Shown here: one piece after another, positions 24,634 to 33,974 of the stretch | Position numbering within the stretch: the first letter of the stretch is position 1 | Layout of the letters: each line of letters starts with the position of its first letter | Assembly (NCBI RefSeq): GCF_000375645.1 | Contig: NZ_AQWR01000016.1 | Span: forward strand, 1-43,861 | Length of the DNA stretch: 43,861 nucleotides | Origin: Porphyromonas bennonis DSM 23058 = JCM 16335 | GTDB taxonomy: Bacteria > Bacteroidota > Bacteroidia > Bacteroidales > Porphyromonadaceae | Direction: 5' to 3' | The notes under the pieces: model-generated | Told to the model about the DNA's origin: nothing | The model's database searches: none | The model's input: the letters and a program-made list of their open reading frames with translations, nothing else | Position numbers and translations under genes: made by a program

Positions 24634-26805
24634 ATGGATGGTAACGCAGAGCAGATCATGAAGCGCCTGAGAAACTACCACTCGACCTTCAGGATACCCG
24701 TATACCAGAGGAATTACGACTGGGGAGAGCATCAGTGCGAGCAGTTATGGAAGGACCTGATGGATCTCGTCAAGCACCCTGACCGCCCGTCTCACTTCTT
24801 TGGGAGTATCGTCGCCAAGGGAGAGAATGACGACTGGCTGATCATAGATGGTCAGCAGCGTATCACCACCATAACCCTCATCATCATCGCGCTATGCAGA
24901 GCTGCGAAGGATGGTGACATCACGTACCGCGACGTCCGAGAGATAGATGAGCTGGAGGTCAATAACATCTTCATCGACTACAATAAAGATCCGGATCACC
25001 TCCGCCTGATCCCCATAGAGAAAGACCGGCAAGCGCTGCGGGCTCTGGCGTCGATGCCTGAGGATCAGTTTGTCCAGGAGTCCAATCTCACAGCCAACTA
25101 CAGATACTTCTATCAGCGTATAAAGTCCGGAGAGCACTCCTTAGAGGACATCAAGGATGCACTCTTTAGGCTGACCATTATCTTCATATACCTCAGCGAC
25201 AAGGATGATCCTCAGATGATCTTTGAGAGCCTCAACTCTACCGGTCTCGACCTAAGTGAGGCAGACAAGGTGCGCAACTTCCTCCTTATGTCCCTCTCTA
25301 CAGAGGAGCAGGAGAGGTGCTACCGTAAGTACTGGCGGGTGATCGAGTATAACACAGGCTCTGAACCCACACGATTTATCAGAGACTACCTAAGTATCAG
25401 GACAGGCAGGATCGCCAGTCTGTCGGGACTGTACTACGACTTCAAGCACTACTTCAGCTCCGGGAGTAACAGCCGGGAGGAGGAGATGAGGGAAATGGAG
25501 TACTACTCGAGGTACTACCGACAGGTCATTAACGCCGACACGGATGACAAATCTCTCAATACTAAGCTGCAGCACCTGGGTAATATTGGATCTGAGGTTG
25601 GCTCCTCCTACTATATGGACCTCCTCAGCGATCGAAGCAAAGGTCTGATATCGACAGAAGAAGCTTACCAGGCTCTGAGTCTCATAGAGAACTGGTGGGC
25701 CAGGAGGATCATATGCGACTACCCGGCCAACTCGATGACTAAGATCTTCTGTACGCTCCACCGCGATGTCTACCGTATGCGGGAGAAGTCTGATGAGCGT
25801 CAGATACCCTACCATGAGGTCCTCAAGTATATCGTCCTGTCCAAGACGGGGAAGGCGAAATTCCCGGACGATACTGAGCTAAAGGATCGGCTCGGGAAGC
25901 GACAGGTCTATCTCATCACGAAGAGCTACCGGAACTTCCTCCTCGAGAGACTGGAGAACGAGGATGGGAAGGAGAGCATCGACATCATACGTGGCTTAAT
26001 CGAGGGGACGATCTCGATAGAGCACATCATGCCTCAGAAGCTTACCCCCGACTGGCGGAAGAGTCTGGGTGAGGACTACGAGAGAGTACATGCGGAGTAC
26101 CTCCATACACTGGCGAATATCACCCTCACCGGCTACAACTCAGACTACGGCAATAGGAGTTTTGACGAGAAAAAGAACGGGTACGTCACGGCAAAAGGGG
26201 AGCTAGTAAAGGGATACAGGGACAGCAAGTTTGCCATCACCCAAGAGGTCTGCACCCATGATCACTGGGATGAGTCGTCGATCCAGAGGAGGCAGGAGTG
26301 GATCTACGATCGACTCATACAGCTATGGCCGATGCCGGAGACCGACTTTGCTCCGAGGGAGGACGACGTGGTAGAGATCAGGCTCAGTGACGATGAGAGT
26401 CTCACGTACAAGATACTCACCGCCTTTTCTTACCAAGGTGAGACACACGAGTGCAGTCTATGGGTCGAGATGCTAACCAAGGTTGCCGAGCTGCTGTATG
26501 CTCAATACCCGGAGACTCTCCGCAGACTATGTGCGGAGAATAAGTTTAGCTACTTCACAGACTCGTTGGAGGGACAGAAGTACCCCTTGGACTTCAGGAG
26601 ACTTGGTCAAAATGTTTATCTGAAGACTGCTCTAAGTAACACCAGCAAGCGCTTCCAGCTGCAGATTCTCTTCGACGAGTGTGGGATCGACCAAGAGGAC
26701 TTGGTATTCTACGTCAAGCTGCCCGCCAAGTCCAAGATAACCGTGGATAAGAAAGAGGACTCAGGATCCGAGGACAAGAGGCTTCCCCTCGATCTCCTCG
26801 ACTAA
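24634..26805 (+). CDS. DUF262/DUF1524 GmrSD-like putative defence nuclease
   Basis: The 723-residue protein has an N-terminal DUF262 (GmrS-like) domain with IPVYQRNYDW at about residues 21-30 and DGQQRITTITLI at about 72-83. This ParB-like nucleotide-binding motif uses nucleotide hydrolysis to drive nuclease action. About residue 462 carries SIEHIMPQKLTPDW, the His-x-x-Pro motif of the DUF1524 (GmrD-like) HNH nuclease domain, with GYNSDYGNRSFDEKK completing it. The last 130 residues form an unassigned domain. Related single-chain proteins are type IV restriction enzymes against modified phage DNA (GmrSD, BrxU, SspE). It has its own promoter and no methyltransferase or other defence gene adjacent. 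Substrate specificity is unknown. Confidence 0.82.
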   Translation: MDGNAEQIMKRLRNYHSTFRIPVYQRNYDWGEHQCEQLWKDLMDLVKHPDRPSHFFGSIVAKGENDDWLIIDGQQRITTITLIIIALCRAAKDGDITYRDVREIDELEVNNIFIDYNKDPDHLRLIPIEKDRQALRALASMPEDQFVQESNLTANYRYFYQRIKSGEHSLEDIKDALFRLTIIFIYLSDKDDPQMIFESLNSTGLDLSEADKVRNFLLMSLSTEEQERCYRKYWRVIEYNTGSEPTRFIRDYLSIRTGRIASLSGLYYDFKHYFSSGSNSREEEMREMEYYSRYYRQVINADTDDKSLNTKLQHLGNIGSEVGSSYYMDLLSDRSKGLISTEEAYQALSLIENWWARRIICDYPANSMTKIFCTLHRDVYRMREKSDERQIPYHEVLKYIVLSKTGKAKFPDDTELKDRLGKRQVYLITKSYRNFLLERLENEDGKESIDIIRGLIEGTISIEHIMPQKLTPDWRKSLGEDYERVHAEYLHTLANITLTGYNSDYGNRSFDEKKNGYVTAKGELVKGYRDSKFAITQEVCTHDHWDESSIQRRQEWIYDRLIQLWPMPETDFAPREDDVVEIRLSDDESLTYKILTAFSYQGETHECSLWVEMLTKVAELLYAQYPETLRRLCAENKFSYFTDSLEGQKYPLDFRRLGQNVYLKTALSNTSKRFQLQILFDECGIDQEDLVFYVKLPAKSKITVDKKEDSGSEDKRLPLDLLD

Positions 26806-26901
26806 GCTACACTTAGAGTCAAACCAATCAGCAGAACAACCGCTAATAAACAGCCCTCAGAGTGCCAAAATCACTATCTCGATAGAGAGGCCCTAACAAG
26901 C

Positions 26902-26920
26902 TACTTCTCAGCGAGAAGTA
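26902..26920. other. Short perfect hairpin between DUF262 gene and palindrome array
   Basis: TACTTCTC (26902-26909) and GAGAAGTA (26913-26920) form an 8-bp stem with a 3-base loop. There is no T-run, so it is at best a weak terminator of the DUF262 gene. It lies 12 bases before the four-copy array. Confidence 0.45.
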
Positions 26921-26931
26921 AGCCATCGTTT

Positions 26932-27013
26932 CTAATACCGGTATTAGCTTTGACTATTACCGGTATTAGTTTGGACTAATACCGACTATAGTGATCACTA
27001 ATACCGGTAATAA
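26932..27013. repeat. Four-copy, 22-bp-phased array of a 16-bp palindrome upstream of dxr
   Basis: Units start at 26932, 26954, 26976 and 26998: CTAATACCGGTATTAG (perfect palindrome), CTATTACCGGTATTAG, CTAATACCGACTATAG and CTAATACCGGTAATAA. The spacers are CTTTGA, TTTGGA and TGATCA. Copy number, period and unit match the array at 10814-10895, while the spacers differ. The array ends 80 bases before the dxr -7 element. Nothing else was recognised in the rest of the 321-base gap 26806-27126 apart from a short hairpin and the promoter element. Confidence 0.9.
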
Positions 27014-27093
27014 TTTGATGCTTGCGTGGAGGGGCATTCGTTTGACTTCCTCCCGGCCGGCGGTGAAGTGGACTGGAGAGCGGTATCTTTTGG

Positions 27094-27101
27094 TAACTTT
27101 G
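27094..27101 (+). promoter_or_regulatory. -7 promoter element TAACTTTG ahead of dxr
   Basis: TAACTTTGCG fits TAnnTTTG and places the start of transcription about 20 bases before the dxr ATG. Confidence 0.6.
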
Positions 27102-27126
27102 CGACCGTATTATAGATAAGAGAGAT

Positions 27127-28287
27127 ATGGCGCAGAAGAAAGTTACGCTGCTGGGGAGTACCGGCTCGATCGGCACCCAGGCACTTGAGGTGATCGACCG
27201 ACACTGTGATGAGCTGGCTGTGGAGGCTTTGGTATTTGGGTCCAACGTGAAGGTAGCTGTGGAACAGGCACTCCGCTTCCGCCCTCGTGTCGTGGTGACG
27301 GGGGAGGAGAAGCTATACAAGGAGCTCAAGCAGGCCCTACGCGATACCGACACCGAGGTGAAGGCGGGTCGTGAGGCGGTGCTGGAGGTAGCCGGCTCCT
27401 ACGACACCGATATTGTCCTCTCCTCCATCGTCGGCTTTGCCGGGCTCCGCCCCACCATCGAGGCGATCAAGAATGGTCGCTTGGTAGCTCTCGCCAATAA
27501 AGAATCCCTCGTCGTCGGTGGCGAGCTGATCAGCCGCCTGGCGCGGGAGAATGCAGGCGTGATCCTGCCGGTAGACTCAGAGCACTCCGCCATCTATCAG
27601 TGCATTGTCGGTGAGAGGCATGGCGACGTTGCCAAGATCTACCTCACCGCCTCAGGGGGACCATTTGTCGACCTCACCAAGGAGCAACTCCGTGAGGTGA
27701 CTCCTGAGCAAGCGCTCCGGAACCCAAACTGGGACATGGGCAACAAGGTGACGATAGACTCCGCCTCTATGATGAATAAGGGGCTGGAGATGATCGAGGC
27801 GCACCACCTCTTCGGCGTAGCACCCCGGGACATCGAGATCTGCGTCCACAGGCAGAGCATCGTTCACTCTATGGTGGGCTTCCGCGATGGAGCGGTCAAG
27901 GCGCAGCTGGGACTGCCGGATATGCGGGTACCGATCGCCTACGCCCTACTCTTCCCCCGCCGACTAAGCAGCCTGACGGATCTCCCGACGATCGAGCAGC
28001 TGAGCAGCCTCACCTTTGAGCGTCCCCGACGGGATGCCTTCCCCTGCATCGACCTCGCATACCGCGCCATCGAGGAGGGCGGCACTTCCCCCTGCGTCCT
28101 CAATGCGGCCAACGAGGTGGCAGTCCGCCGCTTCCTCCGCGGAGATATTCGCTTTACGGACATCCCCGAGCTGATCAGCCACTGTCTCGATCGCATGCCT
28201 CAGCGCAACGCCGTCTCTCTCGAGATGCTCGAGGGCTGCGACACCGAGACTCGCAAGCTGGCCGAGGGCTGGAGTCCTCGACACTAA
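27127..28287 (+). CDS. dxr: 1-deoxy-D-xylulose-5-phosphate reductoisomerase
   Basis: The 386-residue enzyme converts DXP to methylerythritol phosphate, the committed step of the MEP isoprenoid pathway, needed for undecaprenyl phosphate and menaquinone. It has the NADPH loop LLGSTGSIGTQALEVI, then ALANKESLVVGGELI. The metal and substrate sites are PVDSEHSAIYQC and ASGGPFVD, followed by NKVTIDSASMMNKGLEMIEA. Full length. It opens an operon with rseP (17 bases) and mutS2 and is preceded by a four-copy palindrome array. Confidence 0.96.
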   Translation: MAQKKVTLLGSTGSIGTQALEVIDRHCDELAVEALVFGSNVKVAVEQALRFRPRVVVTGEEKLYKELKQALRDTDTEVKAGREAVLEVAGSYDTDIVLSSIVGFAGLRPTIEAIKNGRLVALANKESLVVGGELISRLARENAGVILPVDSEHSAIYQCIVGERHGDVAKIYLTASGGPFVDLTKEQLREVTPEQALRNPNWDMGNKVTIDSASMMNKGLEMIEAHHLFGVAPRDIEICVHRQSIVHSMVGFRDGAVKAQLGLPDMRVPIAYALLFPRRLSSLTDLPTIEQLSSLTFERPRRDAFPCIDLAYRAIEEGGTSPCVLNAANEVAVRRFLRGDIRFTDIPELISHCLDRMPQRNAVSLEMLEGCDTETRKLAEGWSPRH

Positions 28288-28304
28288 TCACGCACTATCT
28301 ATAT

Positions 28305-29621
28305 ATGGGAATCCTCATACGCATAATTCAGCTACTTCTCTCGCTCTCACTGCTGGTATTTTTCCACGAGCTGGGACACTTCCTGTGGGCCAAGCTCTTC
28401 GGCATCCGTGTCTCCAAGTTTTACCTTTTCTTTGACTGGAAGTTTGCCCTCTGGAAGTGGAAACCAAAGGGGTCCGAGACAGAGTACGGCATCGGCTGGC
28501 TGCCCCTCGGCGGCTATTGCGCCATCGAGGGTATGATCGATGAGCAGGAGGCTGAGACAGGTGTGCCCAGCGAACCGGAGGAGTGGGAGTTTAGAGCCAA
28601 GCCGAAGTGGCAGCGGCTCCTTGTGCTGGCAGGTGGCATACTGAACAACGTCCTGATGGCAATCCTGATCTACTGGGGTCTCTCCTACCACTACGGCGTG
28701 GACCACATACCGATGGAGGGCGTCGGGGATGCGCTCACCTACTCCAGTGTGGGACACCGCATGGGACTGCAGGATGGGGACCGCCCCTACGCACTGGACG
28801 GAAAGGAGATTGAGTACTTTGATGGCTCTCTCGTCCAGGAGATCGCCAATGCAGAGACTCTAACGGTGGTGCGAAAGGGGAGCCGGGTGGACCTCGCCGT
28901 ACCGGTAGACCTGATCCCGGCGATGCTGGAGACCGATAGCGCACTCTTCTACATCGATCTCCCGAGTGTCGCGGACTCTGTCCTTACCGGATCCAATGCC
29001 GCCCGAGCAGGAGTCCTCGCCGGCGATGAGGTGCTGGCACTTAATGGCACACCGATGAAGCTCTCCGGTCTGCTGCCCGCCGTAAAGGAGCTTCGTGGAG
29101 ATACCCTCCTACTCACCCTGCGTCGAGGTAAGGAGACGCTCCAGCTACCGGTCTATGCAGATCCGGAGGATGGGCTTGGGATCATGTTCTCCGCCGATCC
29201 GGGCAGGGCTTTTGGGAAAATACATGAGGAGTACGGCTTCTTCGAGGCACTACCCAGGGGCGTCTCCCGCTCCTGGCAGCTCCTGACCGGGTACGTGGAC
29301 CAGCTGAAGTATGTCGCCACGCCGCAGGGAGCTAAGAGCATCGGAGGTCTCGGGACCATCGGGAGCCTCTTCCCACCGGTATGGAACTGGCTATCCTTCT
29401 GGACCATGACCGCATTCCTCTCGATTATCCTCGCGGTGATGAATCTGATCCCTATCCCCGGACTCGACGGCGGACATATCTTTTTCTTACTTCTGGAGAT
29501 GATCACGCGGCGGCAGATCCCTTATAAGTATATGTACTACATTCAGCTGGTCGGCATCGGGTTGCTCTTCCTCCTTATGATCTATGCCAATGTGGCTGAT
29601 GTGATCCGATTCCTCTTCTGA
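28305..29621 (+). CDS. rseP: RIP zinc metalloprotease RseP
   Basis: The 438-residue site-2 protease has its zinc motif HELGH at residues 21-25 within the first membrane helix. A PDZ region with NAARAGVLAGDEVLALNGTP (about residues 230-250) and the second active-site motif NLIPIPGLDGGHIFF with metal-binding Asp near the C-terminus follow. It cuts transmembrane segments of anti-sigma factors and remnant signal peptides in the inner membrane. Pairing dxr with rseP is common in bacteria. mutS2 begins 2 bases after its stop. Confidence 0.94.
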   Translation: MGILIRIIQLLLSLSLLVFFHELGHFLWAKLFGIRVSKFYLFFDWKFALWKWKPKGSETEYGIGWLPLGGYCAIEGMIDEQEAETGVPSEPEEWEFRAKPKWQRLLVLAGGILNNVLMAILIYWGLSYHYGVDHIPMEGVGDALTYSSVGHRMGLQDGDRPYALDGKEIEYFDGSLVQEIANAETLTVVRKGSRVDLAVPVDLIPAMLETDSALFYIDLPSVADSVLTGSNAARAGVLAGDEVLALNGTPMKLSGLLPAVKELRGDTLLLTLRRGKETLQLPVYADPEDGLGIMFSADPGRAFGKIHEEYGFFEALPRGVSRSWQLLTGYVDQLKYVATPQGAKSIGGLGTIGSLFPPVWNWLSFWTMTAFLSIILAVMNLIPIPGLDGGHIFFLLLEMITRRQIPYKYMYYIQLVGIGLLFLLMIYANVADVIRFLF

Positions 29622-29623
29622 CC

Positions 29624-32056
29624 ATGCGCAAGCGTACCGACGATAAGTCTCCCATCTACCCCTCTGTGGAGGATGTGGAGTCGACCAAGCTCGGCTTCTC
29701 CGCCCTCCGGGAGAGGCTGCTCCACCACTGCTCCAATGAGGTGTCCCGCTACTTGGTGTCTCGGATGCACTTCATGGACTCTGCGTCAAGAGAACTGAGG
29801 ACGGAGCTGAGGCGGGTGACGGAGATGCAGGAGCTCTGCGACAGTCGCACCCTACCCTCCTGGGGCTTCGGGGCACTCCGGTCAGCGATCAAGGGCGTGC
29901 GGCCGGAGGGGTCCTACTTGGAGTCGGAGCAGCTGCGCGCTCTCCGTGAGATGCTGGATGCCACTGCAGACACTGCTAGTCTCATGACGGAGGATGAAGC
30001 TGAGGACTACCCGCTCCTCCACCGTCTGATAGGGCGACTGGAGCCACTGGAGGAGCTGAGGCTGGAGCTTCACCGGCTGATCGGTGACGACGGGGAGATA
30101 CCCGATGGCGCATCGGACGAGCTACGGAGTATCCGCCGAGCGATCCGCTCTCTCGAGGGTTCGCTTGGGGCTACGATGCAGCGTGTCCTCCGTCATGCCC
30201 GGCAGCAGGGCTGGGTCGATGCTGATGCCTCCGCCGTGATGCGCGATGGCCGTCTCCTTCTACCTATCAACCCCGGCAATAAGCGCGACATCCGCGGCAT
30301 CGTCTACGAGGAGTCGGCGACCGGCAAGACGCTCTTCGTGGAGCCGGAGGAGGTGGTGCTGCTGCACAATGAGATAAGGGAGAAGGAGGGCGAGGAGCGA
30401 CAGGAGATCCTCCGCCTCCTCCACGCCTTTGCCGACCGACTTCGCCCCTGGCTCGACACGGTGCGCGACGACATCACGATCCTCGGGATCCTCGACTTCG
30501 TCCACGCCAAGGTACTCCTCGCCGGGGAAATGGATGCGGTGGTGCCGGTGATCGAGACGGGAGAGCAACGTATGGAGTGGTGGAAGGCGCGTCACCCTCT
30601 CCTCGAGAAACACCTGCGTGAGGAGGGGAGATCTCTCGTCCCGCTCGACATCAAGCTCTCTCCGGAGGATCGGATCCTCATCGTCTCGGGACCAAATGCG
30701 GGAGGTAAGTCGATCACCCTTAAGACCGTAGGACTGCTTCAGTATATGCTACAGTGTGGCCTCGCCGTGCCGATGCAGGACCACAGCGTGATGATGCTCT
30801 TTGACAAGATCTTCATCGACATCGGTGACCAGCAGTCGCTTGAGGACGACCTATCCACCTACTCGAGCCACCTGACGAATATCAAGTTCTTCACCCGAAA
30901 CGCCACGGACAAGACACTGCTGCTGATCGACGAGTTTGGTAGCGGGACTGAGCCGACTATCGGTGGGGCAATTGCTGAGGGTGCACTGGAGCAATTCAGA
31001 CTCATGGGCGCCTATGGCGTGGTGACGACCCACTACGGCAACCTGAAGGACTACGCCTCGACGCACGACGGACTGATCAATGGGGCGATGCTCTTCGACC
31101 GGCAGCGGATCCAGCCGCTGTACCAGCTGGTGATCGGCCAGCCGGGGAGCTCCTTTGCCATAGAGATCGCACGGAGCATTGGTCTCCCGGAGGTGATCCT
31201 CGACTACGCCTCAGAGCAGGTGGGAGAGGACTTCATGCTGCAGGACAAGTACCTCCAAGACATCATGCGCGACAAGGCCTACTGGGGTCGTAAGCGGTCG
31301 GAGGTACACAAGCGGGAGAAGGAGCTCGAGGAGGAGCGCATCCGACTCCAGCAGAAGCTCGACGCCCTCCAGTCCAAGCGTGAGAGCGTCCTCTCAAAGG
31401 CGCATCAGGAAGCTCTGGACATCGTCTCGTCAGCCAACGCAGCGGTGGAGAAGACGATCCGCGACATCAAGACCTCGAAGGCGGATAAGGAGCGGACAAA
31501 GAAGGCTCGGCAAAAGCTGGACAATAAGCGCACCTCACTTGAGCAGAGGGTGCAACCAAAGGAGAAGCGGGAGCAGAAAAAGAGCAACGTATCAAGAGAG
31601 GCGATCACCGTCGGCACCGGGGTGACACTCGAGGGGGGAAATACGGTGGGCGAAGTGACCGAGATCAAGGGGAAGGAGGCACGCGTCTCCCTCGGAAGCA
31701 TCACCGTCACCGTGCCACTCTCTAAGCTCACCCCCACGATCCGCAAGCAGACAATCATCCACAAGGAGCCGCCCAAGGTGGTGGAGATGCAGTCGGATGA
31801 GCGCAGGTTAGCCTTCAAGCCCCTCCTCGACTGTCGTGGCCAGCGCGTCGACGAAGCCCTCCGGGCAGTGACCGGATTTCTTGACGAAGCAGTGAGCTAC
31901 GGCATGAGTACCGTCAGGATCCTCCACGGCACCGGCACGGGAGCGCTCCGTCAGTCGATCCGCGAGCTGCTGTCGGATCACCCGCACGTCGCCTCCTACG
32001 AGGACGAGCGTGCTGATCTCGGAGGGGCAGGCATCACGGTCGTACACATCGGCTGA
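29624..32056 (+). CDS. mutS2: MutS2 ATPase/endonuclease
   Basis: The 810-residue protein has the MutS2 layout. An N-terminal clamp-like helical region leads to an ATPase with Walker A SGPNAGGKSITLKTVGL (about residue 355) and Walker B LLLIDEFGSGTEP. A long Lys/Glu/Arg-rich coiled segment (about 535-670) and a C-terminal Smr domain (about 735-810) follow. The Smr domain contains LDCRGQRVDEALRAV and the LHGTGTGALRQSI motif. Known roles of the family are suppression of homologous recombination and, in some species, splitting of collided ribosomes. It ends the dxr operon, converging with the TPM gene 26 bases away. Confidence 0.94.
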   Translation: MRKRTDDKSPIYPSVEDVESTKLGFSALRERLLHHCSNEVSRYLVSRMHFMDSASRELRTELRRVTEMQELCDSRTLPSWGFGALRSAIKGVRPEGSYLESEQLRALREMLDATADTASLMTEDEAEDYPLLHRLIGRLEPLEELRLELHRLIGDDGEIPDGASDELRSIRRAIRSLEGSLGATMQRVLRHARQQGWVDADASAVMRDGRLLLPINPGNKRDIRGIVYEESATGKTLFVEPEEVVLLHNEIREKEGEERQEILRLLHAFADRLRPWLDTVRDDITILGILDFVHAKVLLAGEMDAVVPVIETGEQRMEWWKARHPLLEKHLREEGRSLVPLDIKLSPEDRILIVSGPNAGGKSITLKTVGLLQYMLQCGLAVPMQDHSVMMLFDKIFIDIGDQQSLEDDLSTYSSHLTNIKFFTRNATDKTLLLIDEFGSGTEPTIGGAIAEGALEQFRLMGAYGVVTTHYGNLKDYASTHDGLINGAMLFDRQRIQPLYQLVIGQPGSSFAIEIARSIGLPEVILDYASEQVGEDFMLQDKYLQDIMRDKAYWGRKRSEVHKREKELEEERIRLQQKLDALQSKRESVLSKAHQEALDIVSSANAAVEKTIRDIKTSKADKERTKKARQKLDNKRTSLEQRVQPKEKREQKKSNVSREAITVGTGVTLEGGNTVGEVTEIKGKEARVSLGSITVTVPLSKLTPTIRKQTIIHKEPPKVVEMQSDERRLAFKPLLDCRGQRVDEALRAVTGFLDEAVSYGMSTVRILHGTGTGALRQSIRELLSDHPHVASYEDERADLGGAGITVVHIG

Positions 32057-32059
32057 CGC

Positions 32060-32077
32060 TTCCTTTGTAGAAAGGAA
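32060..32077. terminator. Small hairpin between convergent mutS2 and TPM genes
   Basis: TTCCTTT (32060-32066) pairs with AAAGGAA (32071-32077) around a GTAG loop. There is no T-run long enough on either strand for a typical intrinsic terminator, so a bidirectional terminator role is only suggested by position. Confidence 0.35.
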
Positions 32078-32082
32078 AAGAG

Positions 32083-33336
32083 TCAGAAGTCAGACGTGGA
32101 GCCACCTCCACCTGAGGCTCCTCCACCGAAACCACCGCCGAAGTCCCCGCCGCCAAAGCCTCCGCCTCCAAAGTCTCCACCCCAGATCACCGGACCGAAG
32201 CCGCTGCCCCGACGGCGGATACGCTCTGCCCGATCGGTATGACCGCAGTGCTCACACTTGCCGACCGTCACCTGTCTGCCATAAGCATTGACGGAGACGG
32301 CGGCGTGGTAAGCCTTCACCCCGCAGGAGGGACAGCGATAGTACTCCCGGGAGTCTCTATCGAGGCTCATCACCTGCGACCGGTGGCACTGATCACAGAC
32401 CAGCACCGGATGGGCGACACTCCGAAGCTTCTCCTCAAGAGCCTCTCCGGCATTGAGATATGATAAGTTATTAGGATACCTCAGTCGGGTGATGGTACCG
32501 TGAGAGCCGCAGTAGGGGCAGTCCTTGAGGCGACGCTGCCACTTCGACTTCAGCCATAGATATACGGGCAGGAAGATCAGGAGAAATCCCGGCAGGAAAC
32601 CTATCGCCATCGGGAGTACCTCCGACCCTCTTCGCCTGAGGATGGAGTACTTCTCCGCCGGCGTTCCTCCCAGACGGACCCGCCCGAAGAGTCCCAGCAG
32701 AGCCAGAACCGCCACCAAGACAGAGAGGATCCCGTAGCCGGCAAAGATCGTCAGCAGATCCTCGTCGCTCATCTCATCATCGGTGTAGTCGACGTTCCCG
32801 TCATTTGAGGGATCGTACCCCTCGCTGAGATAGGTGTCTATCTGACTGATCCCGGCGAGGAAAGCCTCCTTGGACCTTCCCTCCTTGATCCCCGGGATGA
32901 GAATCCGCTGAGAGATACCGTAGGTAGCGGCATCTGGCAGAGCTCCCTCCAGGCCATACCCGGTCTCGAAGCGGATCAGTCGACGTCTCTGGGTCACATA
33001 GAGGATCAGCAGACCATTATCATCCTCGGCCTTACCGAGTCCCCAGAGGCGGAAGAGCTCCTCCGTAAAGGTCTCCGGGTCATCATTCTCAATCGCCGGC
33101 AGCACCACCAGCACCGCCTCCACGGTGTGCCGCTCTCTCAGATCGTAGAGAGCTCGGTCTATCTCCGACCGCTCCTCCGGCGTGAAGTACCCCTCCGGGT
33201 CGCTTACGAAGCGTCGGTAGTCTTGCTTCTGGACATTAGGCACATCCTCCGGTCTGTAGTCCCGCACCTCAGCCCTTGCCACCCCGGAGAGGAGCAGCAG
33301 GAGCAGGGTAAGGGGAAGGAGAAAGAACCGCTTCAC
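32083..33336 (-). CDS. TPM-domain membrane protein with zinc ribbons and Gly-rich tail
   Basis: The 417-residue product has a signal peptide (about 1-22) and a TPM_phosphatase domain (PF04536, about 45-165) with VLVVLPAIENDDPETF and DDNGLLILYVTQRRRLIRFE. Two membrane helices lie near 200-220 and 240-262. Three Cys pairs (CPYC, CDQC, CPSC) plus CEHC resemble zinc ribbons at about 275-370. A Gly/Phe-rich tail ends the protein, as in YgcG-like proteins. It follows the LemA gene by 2 bases. LemA-TPM pairs are common; TPM proteins have been linked to photosystem repair in plants and membrane functions in bacteria, but the bacterial role is unclear. Confidence 0.83.
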   Translation of the reverse strand: MKRFFLLPLTLLLLLLSGVARAEVRDYRPEDVPNVQKQDYRRFVSDPEGYFTPEERSEIDRALYDLRERHTVEAVLVVLPAIENDDPETFTEELFRLWGLGKAEDDNGLLILYVTQRRRLIRFETGYGLEGALPDAATYGISQRILIPGIKEGRSKEAFLAGISQIDTYLSEGYDPSNDGNVDYTDDEMSDEDLLTIFAGYGILSVLVAVLALLGLFGRVRLGGTPAEKYSILRRRGSEVLPMAIGFLPGFLLIFLPVYLWLKSKWQRRLKDCPYCGSHGTITRLRYPNNLSYLNAGEALEEKLRSVAHPVLVCDQCHRSQVMSLDRDSREYYRCPSCGVKAYHAAVSVNAYGRQVTVGKCEHCGHTDRAERIRRRGSGFGPVIWGGDFGGGGFGGGDFGGGFGGGASGGGGSTSDF

Positions 33337-33338
33337 GG

Positions 33339-33941
33339 TCAGAACTTCACCTCAGGGGCACGATCCGCGCCGGCGACAGACTCAAAGTAAGGCTTAGCCT
33401 TGAAGCCCAGGATAGAGCCAAAGATGTTATTGGGGAACTTGCGGACAAAGGTATTGTACTCCTGCGTCACCTCATTGAAGCGCTTCCGCTCCGTAGAGAT
33501 GCGGTTCTCCGTTCCCTCAAGCTGTACCTGGAGAGCCTTGAAGTTCTCATTCGCCTTCAGATCCGGGTAGCGCTCCGAGACGGCAAGCAGTCGGCCGAGA
33601 GCCTGGGAGAGCTCACCCTGAGCCTGCTGATAGGCAGCAAGATCCTCGGGGGTCATCTTCGTCGGGTCAACAGTCATCTGGGTCGCCTTGGCACGTGCCT
33701 CCACGACGCCCTCCAGCGTCTCACGCTCATGGGTGGCATAGCCCTTTACCGTATTGACGAGATTGGGGATCAGGTCAGCGCGACGCTGGTACTGATTCTC
33801 CACCTGGCTCCACGCCTGGCGCACGCCCTCCTCTTGCTGCACCGCCTTATTATTGAAGCTGATGCCGGCGACGACCGCCCAGAGGACAAGCAGGATGACG
33901 ACAACAATGGCTATCAGGCTACCTTTATTACTCTTACTCAT
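33339..33941 (-). CDS. lemA: LemA family membrane protein
   Basis: The 200-residue protein has an N-terminal membrane helix (about 8-28) and then the LemA signature: VRQAWSQVENQYQRRADLIP, NLVNTVKGYATHERETLEGV and, near the end, EYNTFVRKFPNNIFG. The domain is a helical bundle outside the cytoplasm. Function is poorly defined; it is often paired with TPM-domain proteins, as here (2-base gap). It starts 33 bases after pyrI and may be read from the pyrB promoter. Confidence 0.92.
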   Translation of the reverse strand: MSKSNKGSLIAIVVVILLVLWAVVAGISFNNKAVQQEEGVRQAWSQVENQYQRRADLIPNLVNTVKGYATHERETLEGVVEARAKATQMTVDPTKMTPEDLAAYQQAQGELSQALGRLLAVSERYPDLKANENFKALQVQLEGTENRISTERKRFNEVTQEYNTFVRKFPNNIFGSILGFKAKPYFESVAGADRAPEVKF

Positions 33942-33974
33942 GATTACTCTATTGTTAGGGGTTTATACTCTTAT

